This document shows positions 1 to 7,282 of a stretch of DNA of 32,256 nt, piece by piece. The translations under genes and the position numbers were made by a program. Position 1 is the stretch's first letter. Each line of letters starts with the position of its first letter. Below the pieces are notes generated by a model. The model saw only the letters and a list, made by a program, of their open reading frames with translations. It ran no database searches and was not told the DNA's origin. Origin of the DNA: Clostridia bacterium (GTDB lineage: Bacteria; Bacillota; Clostridia; Oscillospirales; CAG-272); NCBI GenBank assembly GCA_017501245.1, contig JAFVXI010000028.1:1-32256 (forward strand). Direction: 5' to 3'.

Positions 1-43
1 TATTTCGGTATGCATAAAGTAAAATAAATTTTTTAATTAATCA

Positions 44-862
44 TTGTTCCATTTGAAAAGGCATACGTATATAAATGTACTACTAGATAATTTTGAGGCT
101 GTCAAAATTGTTTACGAAAGAGAAAATTGTCTAATCAAGGATGTTATAGAATGCTTGTTTGAGCAATCTCTTATATCTGCTACTGTCAAAAATATTTATG
201 AGGAAAGTGCTGAGTATCAGCAAGTATTAAATATTGAAATCGCAGAAATTAAGAATCTTGCTAACTATCTAAGTACACCTTATATATCTACCCAACACGG
301 TGTAAAAGGAGAGAGCCATCAGTCGGTAGTTTTTGTTGCCGCGGATAATTATTCCACCCCAAATGTTCGTATGCATTCCTTCTTTGAACTGTGGTCAAAA
401 AATACTTTTTCGTTGCCGGAATTTGAGGACTTGTTTTATTCATATAGCAAAATAATAATGGAAGTCGAAGCAAAGTTGGGGATGAAAATAAGTGACCTTA
501 CTGCTGAAACTCACAATAAGAATGAAGCGAACAAAAAACTTCTTGCCGAATATAGCAACCAAGTTTTGAACACATATCGAGACAACAAACTCTTTGAGGC
601 ATTATTGAAAGATGATTTTACAGCTTATTTGGCTAAAAGCACGGTAAGTAATGCTAAAAACATATTTAAGATTTCAAAGATTGAAGGAATTCTAACAGCT
701 TATAAATTGTTCTATGTTGGCTGCTCAAGAGCTCGAAAGAACCTTGTTATTGTCGTTGATAAAACCAAAATCAACAAATTTGAGAATGAATTCAAGGCGA
801 AATTGATTTCCACAGGTTTCGAGATTCAAGGCTTTCCAATGCAAGAACCCCCAACAGTTTAA
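44..862 (+). CDS. C-terminal fragment of a UvrD/Rep-family DNA helicase (probable remnant)
   Basis: The 272-residue product keeps two C-terminal superfamily-1 helicase signatures: a motif V/Va-like segment STQHGVKGESHQSVVFV (residues 82-98) and a motif VI-like segment FYVGCSRARKNLVIVV (223-238). The Walker A and B half (RecA domain 1A) is absent, so it cannot be a working helicase alone. The only start is a TTG at 44 with no ribosome site. The same frame has stops at 20-22 and 38-40, and the other two frames also close within the first 30 bases, so the gene is broken or was truncated upstream of the window. It is strikingly AT-rich compared with everything after position 990, which suggests foreign origin. 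Helicases of this type include GajB of Gabija defence systems, but no GajA partner is visible, so that assignment is not supported. Confidence 0.6.
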   Translation: MFHLKRHTYINVLLDNFEAVKIVYERENCLIKDVIECLFEQSLISATVKNIYEESAEYQQVLNIEIAEIKNLANYLSTPYISTQHGVKGESHQSVVFVAADNYSTPNVRMHSFFELWSKNTFSLPEFEDLFYSYSKIIMEVEAKLGMKISDLTAETHNKNEANKKLLAEYSNQVLNTYRDNKLFEALLKDDFTAYLAKSTVSNAKNIFKISKIEGILTAYKLFYVGCSRARKNLVIVVDKTKINKFENEFKAKLISTGFEIQGFPMQEPPTV

Positions 863-872
863 AACGGTTCCA

Positions 873-926
873 CGAACAGAAAAACGCCACCTTAGACTTT
901 AATCTAAGATGGCGTTTTTCTGTTCG
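873..926. terminator. Symmetric rho-independent terminator between helicase remnant and ssrA
   Basis: Two arms of 24 bases (873-896 and 903-926) are complementary with one mismatch and enclose a 6-base loop. The stem base carries GGCGTTTTTCTG on both strands, so it can stop transcription from both the helicase remnant (plus) and the tmRNA gene (minus, about 65 bases past its 3' end). Confidence 0.8.
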
Positions 927-991
927 TATCAGAGCGAAACCTTTACGGCGAAGCCGCCGCTAAAGAAGTAAGTGTTCGTCCAATACACGTT

Positions 992-1356
992 TGGTGGAAC
1001 CGACGGGAATTGAACCCGTGTCCAAAGACCTCTTGATATAACCTTCTCCGTGGGCAGTCTATCTATTAAGATTCCCTCGCCGAGCTGCCGACAGACAGGC
1101 TACTCAGCTTGGTAGCTCCTTGATGCATGACCGATACAGGAGCAACTCTCGGTTCATGTTCACTACTGATTTGACGCACGGCGGGAGCCGTAGTCCTCTC
1201 CCACGGTACGGGCGGCATTATCGCCGCATCACAGCTTACGCTGCAAGAGCAACTTTATTGTTGTCGTTTATTATTTAAGTTGGACATTTTAACGGGATTA
1301 TCCTGCCCGCCACGCTTATCATACCTCAAAACCCCTGTCGAAACCATTGCGGTCCC
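992..1356 (-). ncRNA. ssrA: tmRNA (transfer-messenger RNA)
   Basis: One-piece tmRNA of about 365 nt that rescues stalled ribosomes together with SmpB. On the minus strand the 5' end GGGACCG (from 1356) pairs over all seven positions with CGGTTCC just before the 3' CCA (992-994). The T-arm GGGTTCAATTCCC and the 5' element ATGGTTTCGACAGGGG are typical. The tag reading frame ends at 1236-1238 and encodes ...NDNNKVALAA, the classical VALAA degradation signal. Aligned to the E. coli tag, the resume codon position is occupied by AUA (1269-1271), which is unusual; AAC (1266-1268) is the alternative. The gene has its own consensus promoter and a terminator past its 3' end. Its 3' end faces the AT-rich helicase remnant. 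Confidence 0.95.
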
Positions 1357-1377
1357 ATAGATGAATTAGGTAATAGT

Positions 1378-1406
1378 ATTATATATGCTTTCTCGTCTGT
1401 TGTCAA
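1378..1406 (-). promoter_or_regulatory. Consensus sigma-A promoter of ssrA
   Basis: On the minus strand TTGACA (1401-1406), a 17-base spacer and TATAAT (1378-1383) match the consensus perfectly. Transcription would start about 14 bases before the mature tmRNA 5' end, leaving a short leader for RNase P to remove. Confidence 0.9.
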
Positions 1407-1451
1407 GTGGAATTTTTCGCATAAGGAGTCATAAAGAGGTGTTTTTTTGAT

Positions 1452-1479
1452 CGGCGTGAGCACACTGCCGCCTTTTTTT
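1452..1479 (+). terminator. Possible intrinsic terminator upstream of the lipoprotein leader
   Basis: CGGCGTG (1452-1458) pairs with CAC-T-GCCG (1463-1470, one bulged T) around an AGCA loop, followed by CC and seven T. No plus-strand gene is visible just before it. It may insulate the next promoter from transcription entering from the left. Confidence 0.4.
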
Positions 1480-1488
1480 ATTTTCCCG

Positions 1489-1517
1489 TTGCAATTCCCG
1501 TATATATGTGCTATAAT
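1489..1517 (+). promoter_or_regulatory. Sigma-A promoter of the leader and lipoprotein gene
   Basis: TTGCAA (1489-1494), 17-base spacer, TATAAT (1512-1517). The expected start, about G1524, is exactly the first base of a long inverted repeat that begins the leader RNA. Confidence 0.75.
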
Positions 1518-1523
1518 AACTCT

Positions 1524-1736
1524 GCCAAACAAATTAAATAATAGATTTTTGGGTATCTTTATCTAAGGGATAGTTATACCTTTTTTAGCTATGACCATTT
1601 TCCTCATTCTGGTAAAAATGCAGATCTCGATTAAATGGTTATAGTAAAGATTTACCTTATCTATTTAATTAATTTGTTTGGCGACAATTGGGGTCTCGCG
1701 TTTTTCGGAGCGTTGGCCTCGGTTGACGCTCTTTTT
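1524..1736 (+). promoter_or_regulatory. Structured 5' leader RNA candidate ending in a terminator hairpin
   Basis: Starting at the predicted transcription start, GCCAAACAAATTAA (1524-1537) is a perfect 14-base complement of TTAATTTGTTTGGC (1669-1682), a long-range closing helix. Inside lie a hairpin at 1552-1580 (GGTAT...ATACC with an internal mismatch, followed by six T at 1581-1586) and a second helix pairing 1589-1600 with 1633-1644 over 12 bases including one G-U. Together they form a three-way junction. A terminator-like hairpin follows at 1708-1736, then the ribosome site of the lipoprotein gene. This layout fits a riboswitch or attenuator, or a free small RNA. No known riboswitch consensus was recognised. 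Confidence 0.55.
1708..1736 (+). terminator. Attenuator-like terminator hairpin before the lipoprotein gene
   Basis: GAGCGT (1708-1713) pairs with ACGCTC (1726-1731) and is followed by TTTTT (1732-1736). It sits between the promoter at 1489-1517 and the ribosome site at 1745-1749. Expression of the gene at 1758 from that promoter would therefore require readthrough or antitermination. Confidence 0.5.
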
Positions 1737-1757
1737 AATTTAATGGAGGAAAATGGA

Positions 1758-3623
1758 ATGAAAAGGACACTAGCGCTCTTACTCGTACTTATCGCAATTC
1801 TCATCTCTATGGCAAGCTGTGGCTCGCCAGAGACGGACAAGCCCGGCGACGATACACCCAGTGGTGACCTCCCCGGGGAGGATACACCGGGCGAAGAAAC
1901 CCCGGGAGACGAAACGCCCAAGGTTACCTACACTATCACGTGGGTAGACGAGGACGGAGAGACGATCACGACCTCGACGGTCGAGGAAGGAAAGCTTCCC
2001 TCTTACAGCTACACGGTTACCGATACCGCAGAATGGGACTACACCTTTGAGGGATGGTCTGCCACTGCGGGAGGCGACGTGCTTATAGAGCTGCCCGTAG
2101 CCGCTGGGGATGCGAGCTACTATGCAAAGGTTTCTGCCGTTAAGCAGAAATACACCGTAAGCTTTAATACAAACGGTGGCAGCGAGGTCGAGCCCCAGAC
2201 CGTAGAATACGGAAGCAAGGCAACAGCCCCCGAGGCACCCACTCTCGAAAACCATAAGTTTATGGGATGGAGCAGCTCGCAGGATGAATACATCGCAGTT
2301 GATTTCGATAGAGAGATCACGGGCGACGTCGAGTGCTTCGCCTTCTGGAACGAGGTCGTTGACGTCAAGGCTCTGCTTGAGGCTCTGCTTTCGGGCTACG
2401 AGCTTAACCCCTTCAGCTATATCCCCGAGAGCATGAGATTTGATTACAGCGCTAATCTCGTTGACCCCGATGACATCGTGAGTGATTACTCTACCTTCGT
2501 TGATATCTCGGATATCACCTACGGACACGGCGAGCAGTGGGGCATGGTGCTTCAAAACCTCTCTCAGTCTATGACCTTCTTCAATGTGCTCAGCACCGTA
2601 GAGAGCCTTTCGGCTACCTCTATCGCCGCATTCAACAACTATTTTGATAAAAACCCCGGCGACACCGCACATCACGAGTTTGAGAGCGGGATATATAACG
2701 TGACTATTAATTTTAACGGTGAGATCATGACCTACGTCCTTGACTACACCGCAACGCTCCCCGTGCTTGGCGAGCAAACCGTGCAGATCGCTCTGGCTAT
2801 GGACACCCGAAGCGGCGAGAAGACTGCAAGGATCCAGCTCGGTGATGCAAACGCCCTCACCTACACCGTCCTCGACGGCTCCTACGAGTTTGCTATCAAA
2901 TATCTCGGCATCAGACGTGCTATGTTCTCCGTTTCGAGAGATGACGACGGCTCGGTTTCGGGTAAGATATACGAATATCTGACGGCAGGCGAGGTCGAGG
3001 TTGCAAGTGCGGCTGAGTTCTACATAACCGAGGATAACGTTTCCGTAGTCGGAAACAAGGCGAGCGGCCTGCTCGGCTTCACGGGATATATCAGCGAGCT
3101 TTACGACGTCGAGAGCGGCGCCCTCGTCGGCTACGAGGTTATGGAAACGCTCTCCTCCATCACCTACAACACCCTTTGGTTTAACCTTGCGGATATCGGC
3201 GGCATAGAGTCCATTAAGTACGTTGAGGCTGTCGGTGAGGAGCCCGCCAAGCTCTACGTAAACGGCTCGTCCACTGCGTGGGAGGCTAAGACCGTTGGTG
3301 GCCTCGGCCTCAAGATGTTCTCAAGGCGCTTCGACATAGAGTTCAGAACCCAGTATGTCTACTCCTACGATGCGGCTAACGACACGTACGTACAGCACAC
3401 CGTCAAGGTTCCTATGATCTTCGTCCAGGAGGAGAACTACGAGACCTTTATCGACGACGTAAAGGCGACGAACAAGGTCAACGTTTCGGTTGGCGTCTCG
3501 GCCGACGAGCTTAACAAGATCCTTGAGGATTATGACACTCTTATCCCTACTTTTATTGACAATAAGAGCTTAATTACCCCCGATATCATCATCGCATATA
3601 TCGGAGAAAAGATAACTTTTTAA
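1758..3623 (+). CDS. Secreted lipoprotein with two InlB-type (Listeria-Bacteroides) repeats
   Basis: The 621-residue product starts with a type II signal peptide (MKRTLALLLV...LISMASC), predicting lipidation at Cys21 and anchoring outside the membrane. A Pro/Asp/Glu/Gly-rich linker (about 22-55) follows. Then come two tandem repeats of the InlB B-repeat/Flg_new type: about 56-130, with FEGWSATAGG, and about 131-198, with VSFNTNGGSEVEPQTVEYG and FMGWSSS. The remaining ~420 residues have no recognised domain and are rich in beta-prone, aromatic and acidic stretches. The start at 1758 is chosen over an in-frame ATG at 1635 because GGAGG lies 8 bases upstream and the signal peptide begins there; 1635 lies inside the structured leader. 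The role is probably surface adhesion or binding, an inference from the repeats. The gene at 3640 follows 16 bases later. Confidence 0.85.
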   Translation: MKRTLALLLVLIAILISMASCGSPETDKPGDDTPSGDLPGEDTPGEETPGDETPKVTYTITWVDEDGETITTSTVEEGKLPSYSYTVTDTAEWDYTFEGWSATAGGDVLIELPVAAGDASYYAKVSAVKQKYTVSFNTNGGSEVEPQTVEYGSKATAPEAPTLENHKFMGWSSSQDEYIAVDFDREITGDVECFAFWNEVVDVKALLEALLSGYELNPFSYIPESMRFDYSANLVDPDDIVSDYSTFVDISDITYGHGEQWGMVLQNLSQSMTFFNVLSTVESLSATSIAAFNNYFDKNPGDTAHHEFESGIYNVTINFNGEIMTYVLDYTATLPVLGEQTVQIALAMDTRSGEKTARIQLGDANALTYTVLDGSYEFAIKYLGIRRAMFSVSRDDDGSVSGKIYEYLTAGEVEVASAAEFYITEDNVSVVGNKASGLLGFTGYISELYDVESGALVGYEVMETLSSITYNTLWFNLADIGGIESIKYVEAVGEEPAKLYVNGSSTAWEAKTVGGLGLKMFSRRFDIEFRTQYVYSYDAANDTYVQHTVKVPMIFVQEENYETFIDDVKATNKVNVSVGVSADELNKILEDYDTLIPTFIDNKSLITPDIIIAYIGEKITF

Positions 3624-3639
3624 TGGAGGCTAACTCAAA

Positions 3640-4089
3640 ATGACAAAAAGAATTCACTCCTTCGTATGGAGCGGCATCGTTGCCGCAGTGCTGCTGACGG
3701 TTGGCATCGTTACGTCTGTCAACGCATCGGATTTCGGGCTTCTGCCCCTTTGGATCGCAGTTGCGGCTTGCTCCTTCACTCTTATCTCCTGCCTTATCCT
3801 CGGCGGCAACTTCGTCGGCGATATGATGGCTGAGATCTTCAGCTGGGGCTTCGTTAAGATGCCCGGTCTGATCTTCACTCTCGACCTCGACGGCATCGTT
3901 TGGCTCTTAACGGTCAAGCTCCTTTTCTGGATCCTTGGAATTATCCTCGCCGTTATCTGCGGACTGCTCGCTATCGCCATCGGCTTAGTCGTTTCGGTAT
4001 TCGTTTATCCTTACGCACTCGTAAAGAATATCCGTAATTCCGCAAGCTCCGCTACAAGCGCGGCGAACGAGGGCGCAAAGCTCTATTAA
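3640..4089 (+). CDS. Small polytopic membrane protein of unknown function
   Basis: 149 residues with about four hydrophobic segments: near 9-27, 35-57, 70-82 and a long one over about 88-125. They are followed by a polar Ser/Ala/Asn-rich tail (NSASSATSAANEGAKLY). No family is recognised. It has a good ribosome site (GGAGG at 3625-3629) and lies 16 bases after the lipoprotein gene, so the two are very likely cotranscribed and end at the terminator at 4151-4184. The pairing suggests that this protein assists, anchors or senses something for the lipoprotein, but nothing in the sequence proves it. Confidence 0.7.
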   Translation: MTKRIHSFVWSGIVAAVLLTVGIVTSVNASDFGLLPLWIAVAACSFTLISCLILGGNFVGDMMAEIFSWGFVKMPGLIFTLDLDGIVWLLTVKLLFWILGIILAVICGLLAIAIGLVVSVFVYPYALVKNIRNSASSATSAANEGAKLY

Positions 4090-4150
4090 TGCGCACAAAA
4101 AAGCTTTAATCAGCAGCCCGAGGCTAAATAAACAACGCAGAAAAAACGAC

Positions 4151-4184
4151 GCCACCCCTTGCCAGGTCTTGGGGTGGCTTTTTT
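4151..4184 (+). terminator. Rho-independent terminator of the lipoprotein/membrane protein pair
   Basis: GCCACCCC (4151-4158) pairs perfectly with GGGGTGGC (4171-4178), followed by six T. Confidence 0.9.
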
Positions 4185-4255
4185 ATGCCTCAAGTGACGG
4201 CAGCCCTCGTCGGATGTGCCATCAAAACGTATTTAAAAAAATAAATATATATCTG

Positions 4256-4284
4256 TTGCGTTTAGCTTGTGCGTATGGTATAAT
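4256..4284 (+). promoter_or_regulatory. Sigma-A promoter of the 5'-nucleotidase gene
   Basis: TTGCGT (4256-4261), 17-base spacer, TATAAT (4279-4284), with TG at 4276-4277 giving an extended -10. The start would be near 4291. Confidence 0.75.
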
Positions 4285-4290
4285 CAAGCT

Positions 4291-4376
4291 ATAAAACTTC
4301 CCTGCCGTGGTGACCGTCGGCGTGAGCTGACGAGGCGTCTAGGTAGGACTGAGCCCCGAAAGGAAGCAATCTATCT
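4291..4376 (+). promoter_or_regulatory. Structured leader of the 5'-nucleotidase mRNA (candidate)
   Basis: CCTGCC (4301-4306) can pair with GGTAGG (4342-4347, one G-U). This encloses a hairpin GTCGGC-GTGA-GCTGAC (4316-4331) capped by a GNRA-type loop and flanked by purine-rich internal-loop strands. Alternatively, AGGTAGG (4341-4347) can pair with TCTATCT (4370-4376), the bases just before the start codon. That would enclose a GAAA-capped CCCCGAAAGG hairpin that hides the ribosome site AGGAAG (4361-4366). The two pairings exclude each other, as expected for a translational switch. The GAAA hairpin followed by AGCA also resembles the SRP RNA tip. Confidence 0.4.
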
Positions 4377-7082
4377 ATGAAAAAAATCATTTCTCTGTTT
4401 CTCGTAGCCTGCCTGGTGCTGGCGGCGCTCGGTGCGCTGACATCCTGCGAGCTGCTCTTCCCGCCCGAGGAGGAGGGCCCAAAAAAGCTCGGCACGCCTA
4501 CGGTAGCTCTTGCCGGCGACGTTGCCACATGGGGCAGGATCGAGGGAGCTGTCGGATATGACATCAGCGTCGGAATACAGATCATACACGCAGATGAAAA
4601 CACCTTCTCCCATACGCTGAAGGAAGGCGAGAGCATCCGCGTACGTGCGGTAGGCGACGGCGAAAGCTACAAGACCGGCGACTGGAGCAAACCGCTGAAG
4701 TATGGCTCGTCACCCGACGGCGGCGACATAGACAAGCCCGACGAAAGAGAGCAGCTAGCAGCTCCTGTGCTAACTCTTGTTGACAATTTTGCAAATTGGG
4801 GGAGCGTTCCCGGCGCTGACGGATATGAGATCAGCATCAATATGGGCTCAAGCATCGTCGCAGCCGACGTCGTCGGAATAATGCTCGACGACGGCGACTA
4901 TATCATCGTAAGAGCGCTCGACAGCACCGGAGCCCATAAGACTAGCGACTGGAGCAATATGGTGAGATATTTTGCTCCCGTGATAGATGAATGCACTAAC
5001 CACACCGACAGCGACGGCGACGGCAAATGCGACAGCTGTGACACGCCTGTCGAAAACAAGCCTGACGACGGCGGCGACGATGAATGCACTAACCACACCG
5101 ACAGCGATGGCGACGGTAAGTGCGACAGCTGTGACACACCTGTTGAAAGCAAGCCTGACGACGGCGGCGACGATGAATGCACTAACCACACCGACAACGA
5201 TGGCGACGGTAAGTGCGACAGCTGTGACACGCCTGTCGAAAACAAGCCCGACGACGGCGGCGGCGACGAATGCACTAACCACACCGACAACGATGGCGAC
5301 GGTAAGTGTGACAGCTGTGACACGCCTGTTGAAAGCAAGCCCGACGACGAGGAGTGCATAGCGCACAAGGATGCCGACGACAACGGCAGCTGTGACGTTT
5401 GCTACGAGAGCGTTATCGTCGTTATAGATATCTACGCTATAAACGACCTGCACGGAAAGTTCTGTGATACAGACACGCAGCCCGGAGTCGACGAGCTGGC
5501 AGGCTACTTCGACGCTATGGCGGAGATCGACGATCACACGATCCTGCTCTCCTCGGGAGATATGTGGCAGGGTACGGCGGAATCGAGCCTAACCTACGGT
5601 AGGATCATCACCGAATGGATGAACTCCATCGGTATCGTTTCGATGACGCTCGGCAACCACGAATACGACTGGGGCGAGGAATATATCGTCAACAACCTTG
5701 AGGTTGCAAACTTCCCCTTCCTTGCTATAAACGTCTACGACAACGACACGGGCAAGAGGGTCGACTACTGTAAGCCATCGGTCATGGTTGAGAGAGGGGA
5801 TATACAGATAGGCATTATCGGCGCTATCGGCGACTGCTACTCCTCTATCCTTGCCGAGATGGTTGCGGGCGTGCATTTCAAGGTCGGCAGCGAGCTGACG
5901 AGGCTTGTTAAGGACGAGGCGATGAAGCTCAAGGCGGCGGGCGCAGACCTTATAGTTTATTCACTGCACGACGGCGAGGGTGGCTACGATGCTGCGGCGC
6001 TCAGCGGCGACTATATCGACATCGTTTTTGAGGGACATACTCACCAGGCATACGTTACCACGGACGGCTACGGAGTCTATCATCTCCAGGGCGGCGGAGA
6101 AAACAGAGGTATAACGCACGCAGAGATCGGCGTAAACTCGGTTACGGGAACAAAGTCGGTTTCGGAGGCGGAGATAGTTTACAGCTCTGCCTACTCACGC
6201 TATCCCGACGACCCCGACACGCTTGCTATCGCAGAAAAGTATGCCGACGTTATAGAAAAGGCGACGAAGCCGCTCGGCAGAGTTGACAACGCTCTTGACG
6301 ACTATGCGCTCGAGGAGCTAGTCGCAAAGCTCTACTACGAGGCGGCAGACAAGCTGTTTGGCGATAAATACGAGATCACGATAGGCGGCGGATTTTTAAG
6401 AACGAGATCGCCCTATGATCTTCATTCCGGCATCGTTTCATACAGCGACCTGTTAAGTCTTTTACCCTTTAATAATCAGCTCGTCGTTTGCTCGATCTCG
6501 GGCAGCAATCTTATCAGCAGATTTATCAACAACACAAGCAGCGACTATCACGTCTACCCGAAGCTCGATGCATCAAAGATCGATAGATCACGGACCTACT
6601 ACATCCTCGTTGACACCTACACCTCCTCCTATGCGTCGAACAGGCTGACGGAGGTTGAGAGATACGATGCGGAGCTATACGCCCGTGACCTCGTTGCCGA
6701 CTATATTAAGGAAGGCAACCTGACCGTCAATCACACGAGCTATAATACGACGCCCGTATCCGAGCTGCTCAGCATCGGTGCGACGCTCGGTGAGAACAAG
6801 TCCAGCGCTGAAAAATACTACGTCAAGGGCACCGTGACCGCAATCGAAACGGGCAACGGCCTTATCTACGGCAACCTCTACCTCACCGACGATAATGGCG
6901 ACATGATCTACGTCTACGGCCTAAACGACCTTGACGGAAACAATTACGGCGCTATGACGTCACCGCCCCAGGTCGGCGACGAGATAATCATCTACTCCGT
7001 CGTATATAACTACGTCAACGCTAATTACCCAAGCTCGAGCAAGATCGAGCTGAAGGCGGCAACGCTGATAGAGATACTGTAA
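4377..7082 (+). CDS. Lipoprotein 5'-nucleotidase / metallophosphoesterase with FN3-like modules and Asp-rich repeats
   Basis: 901 residues, exported and lipidated at Cys24 (signal ending LGALTSC). Two FN3-like modules (about 35-115 and 127-200, each with a W.R/SxxGxxGYxISI core) precede four near-identical 31-residue repeats from residue 205, each carrying DSDGDGKCDSCD or DNDGDGKCDSCD, plus a degenerate fifth. These resemble calcium-binding Asp-rich loops. The catalytic part is a UshA/CpdB-type metallophosphoesterase: NDLHG (about 355), GDMWQG (about 394), GNHEYDWG (about 425) and GHTHQ (about 552) supply the two-metal site. A 5'-nucleotidase C-terminal domain follows (about 630-790), then an OB-fold-like tail (about 800-901). 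It probably hydrolyses extracellular nucleotides; the exact substrate cannot be told. AGGAAG lies 10 bases before ATG. Confidence 0.88.
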   Translation: MKKIISLFLVACLVLAALGALTSCELLFPPEEEGPKKLGTPTVALAGDVATWGRIEGAVGYDISVGIQIIHADENTFSHTLKEGESIRVRAVGDGESYKTGDWSKPLKYGSSPDGGDIDKPDEREQLAAPVLTLVDNFANWGSVPGADGYEISINMGSSIVAADVVGIMLDDGDYIIVRALDSTGAHKTSDWSNMVRYFAPVIDECTNHTDSDGDGKCDSCDTPVENKPDDGGDDECTNHTDSDGDGKCDSCDTPVESKPDDGGDDECTNHTDNDGDGKCDSCDTPVENKPDDGGGDECTNHTDNDGDGKCDSCDTPVESKPDDEECIAHKDADDNGSCDVCYESVIVVIDIYAINDLHGKFCDTDTQPGVDELAGYFDAMAEIDDHTILLSSGDMWQGTAESSLTYGRIITEWMNSIGIVSMTLGNHEYDWGEEYIVNNLEVANFPFLAINVYDNDTGKRVDYCKPSVMVERGDIQIGIIGAIGDCYSSILAEMVAGVHFKVGSELTRLVKDEAMKLKAAGADLIVYSLHDGEGGYDAAALSGDYIDIVFEGHTHQAYVTTDGYGVYHLQGGGENRGITHAEIGVNSVTGTKSVSEAEIVYSSAYSRYPDDPDTLAIAEKYADVIEKATKPLGRVDNALDDYALEELVAKLYYEAADKLFGDKYEITIGGGFLRTRSPYDLHSGIVSYSDLLSLLPFNNQLVVCSISGSNLISRFINNTSSDYHVYPKLDASKIDRSRTYYILVDTYTSSYASNRLTEVERYDAELYARDLVADYIKEGNLTVNHTSYNTTPVSELLSIGATLGENKSSAEKYYVKGTVTAIETGNGLIYGNLYLTDDNGDMIYVYGLNDLDGNNYGAMTSPPQVGDEIIIYSVVYNYVNANYPSSSKIELKAATLIEIL
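4989..5351 (+). repeat. In-frame 93-bp tandem repeat (four copies) in the 5'-nucleotidase gene
   Basis: Units start at 4989, 5082, 5175 and 5268 with exact 93-base period, the fourth slightly shortened; a diverged fifth starts at 5352. Differences are mostly single-base (Ser/Asn swaps, silent changes), suggesting recent duplication or gene conversion. Each unit encodes an Asp-rich loop, two Cys in a CDSC pair and a Pro/Lys/Asp linker. Copy number could vary between strains. Confidence 0.95.
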
Positions 7083-7106
7083 ATCGATCTATACAAGTTC
7101 ATAATA

Positions 7107-7154
7107 AAAAGAGAGAACCTTTCGGCTATAAACCGATCAGTTCTCTCTTTTTCT
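7107..7154. terminator. Bidirectional terminator between the 5'-nucleotidase and uxaC
   Basis: AAAAAGAGAGAAC (7107-7119) pairs with GTTCTCTCTTTTT (7141-7153). T-runs are available on both strands, so it can serve the plus-strand nucleotidase gene and the converging minus-strand uxa operon. Confidence 0.85.
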
Positions 7155-7282
7155 TTTTTTGCGCAAAATATGACAACTATTGTTTTCGTATTTTGCATTT
7201 ACTATTTGATGTAGCGCTGAAAGCGGTAAACGGATAAGCAAAGACGAGATCATCCTTCTTATGTCCGGATCACCGCTCGAGG

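Noticed and set aside
44-862. Gabija (GajA-GajB) defence system
   Set aside because: Only a helicase C-terminus is present; no GajA nuclease can be seen in the window.
865-873. CGGTTCCAC copy of the tmRNA 3' end near the helicase remnant as an att site
   Set aside because: It is inverted relative to ssrA and only 9 bases long; integration would leave a longer direct repeat.
1779-2777. Open frame of 332 codons on the minus strand opposite the lipoprotein gene
   Set aside because: No ribosome site, no family features, and the plus strand has a signal peptide and InlB-type repeats.
4341-4376. Complete SRP RNA (ffs) gene
   Set aside because: The tip-like hairpin and AGCA are present, but the 3' strand runs directly into the nucleotidase signal peptide codons and does not pair back to the 5' part.
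4848-5537. Valine- and alanine-rich minus-strand frame over the 93-bp repeats
   Set aside because: Repetitive only because it is the complement of the Asp-rich repeats of the nucleotidase gene.
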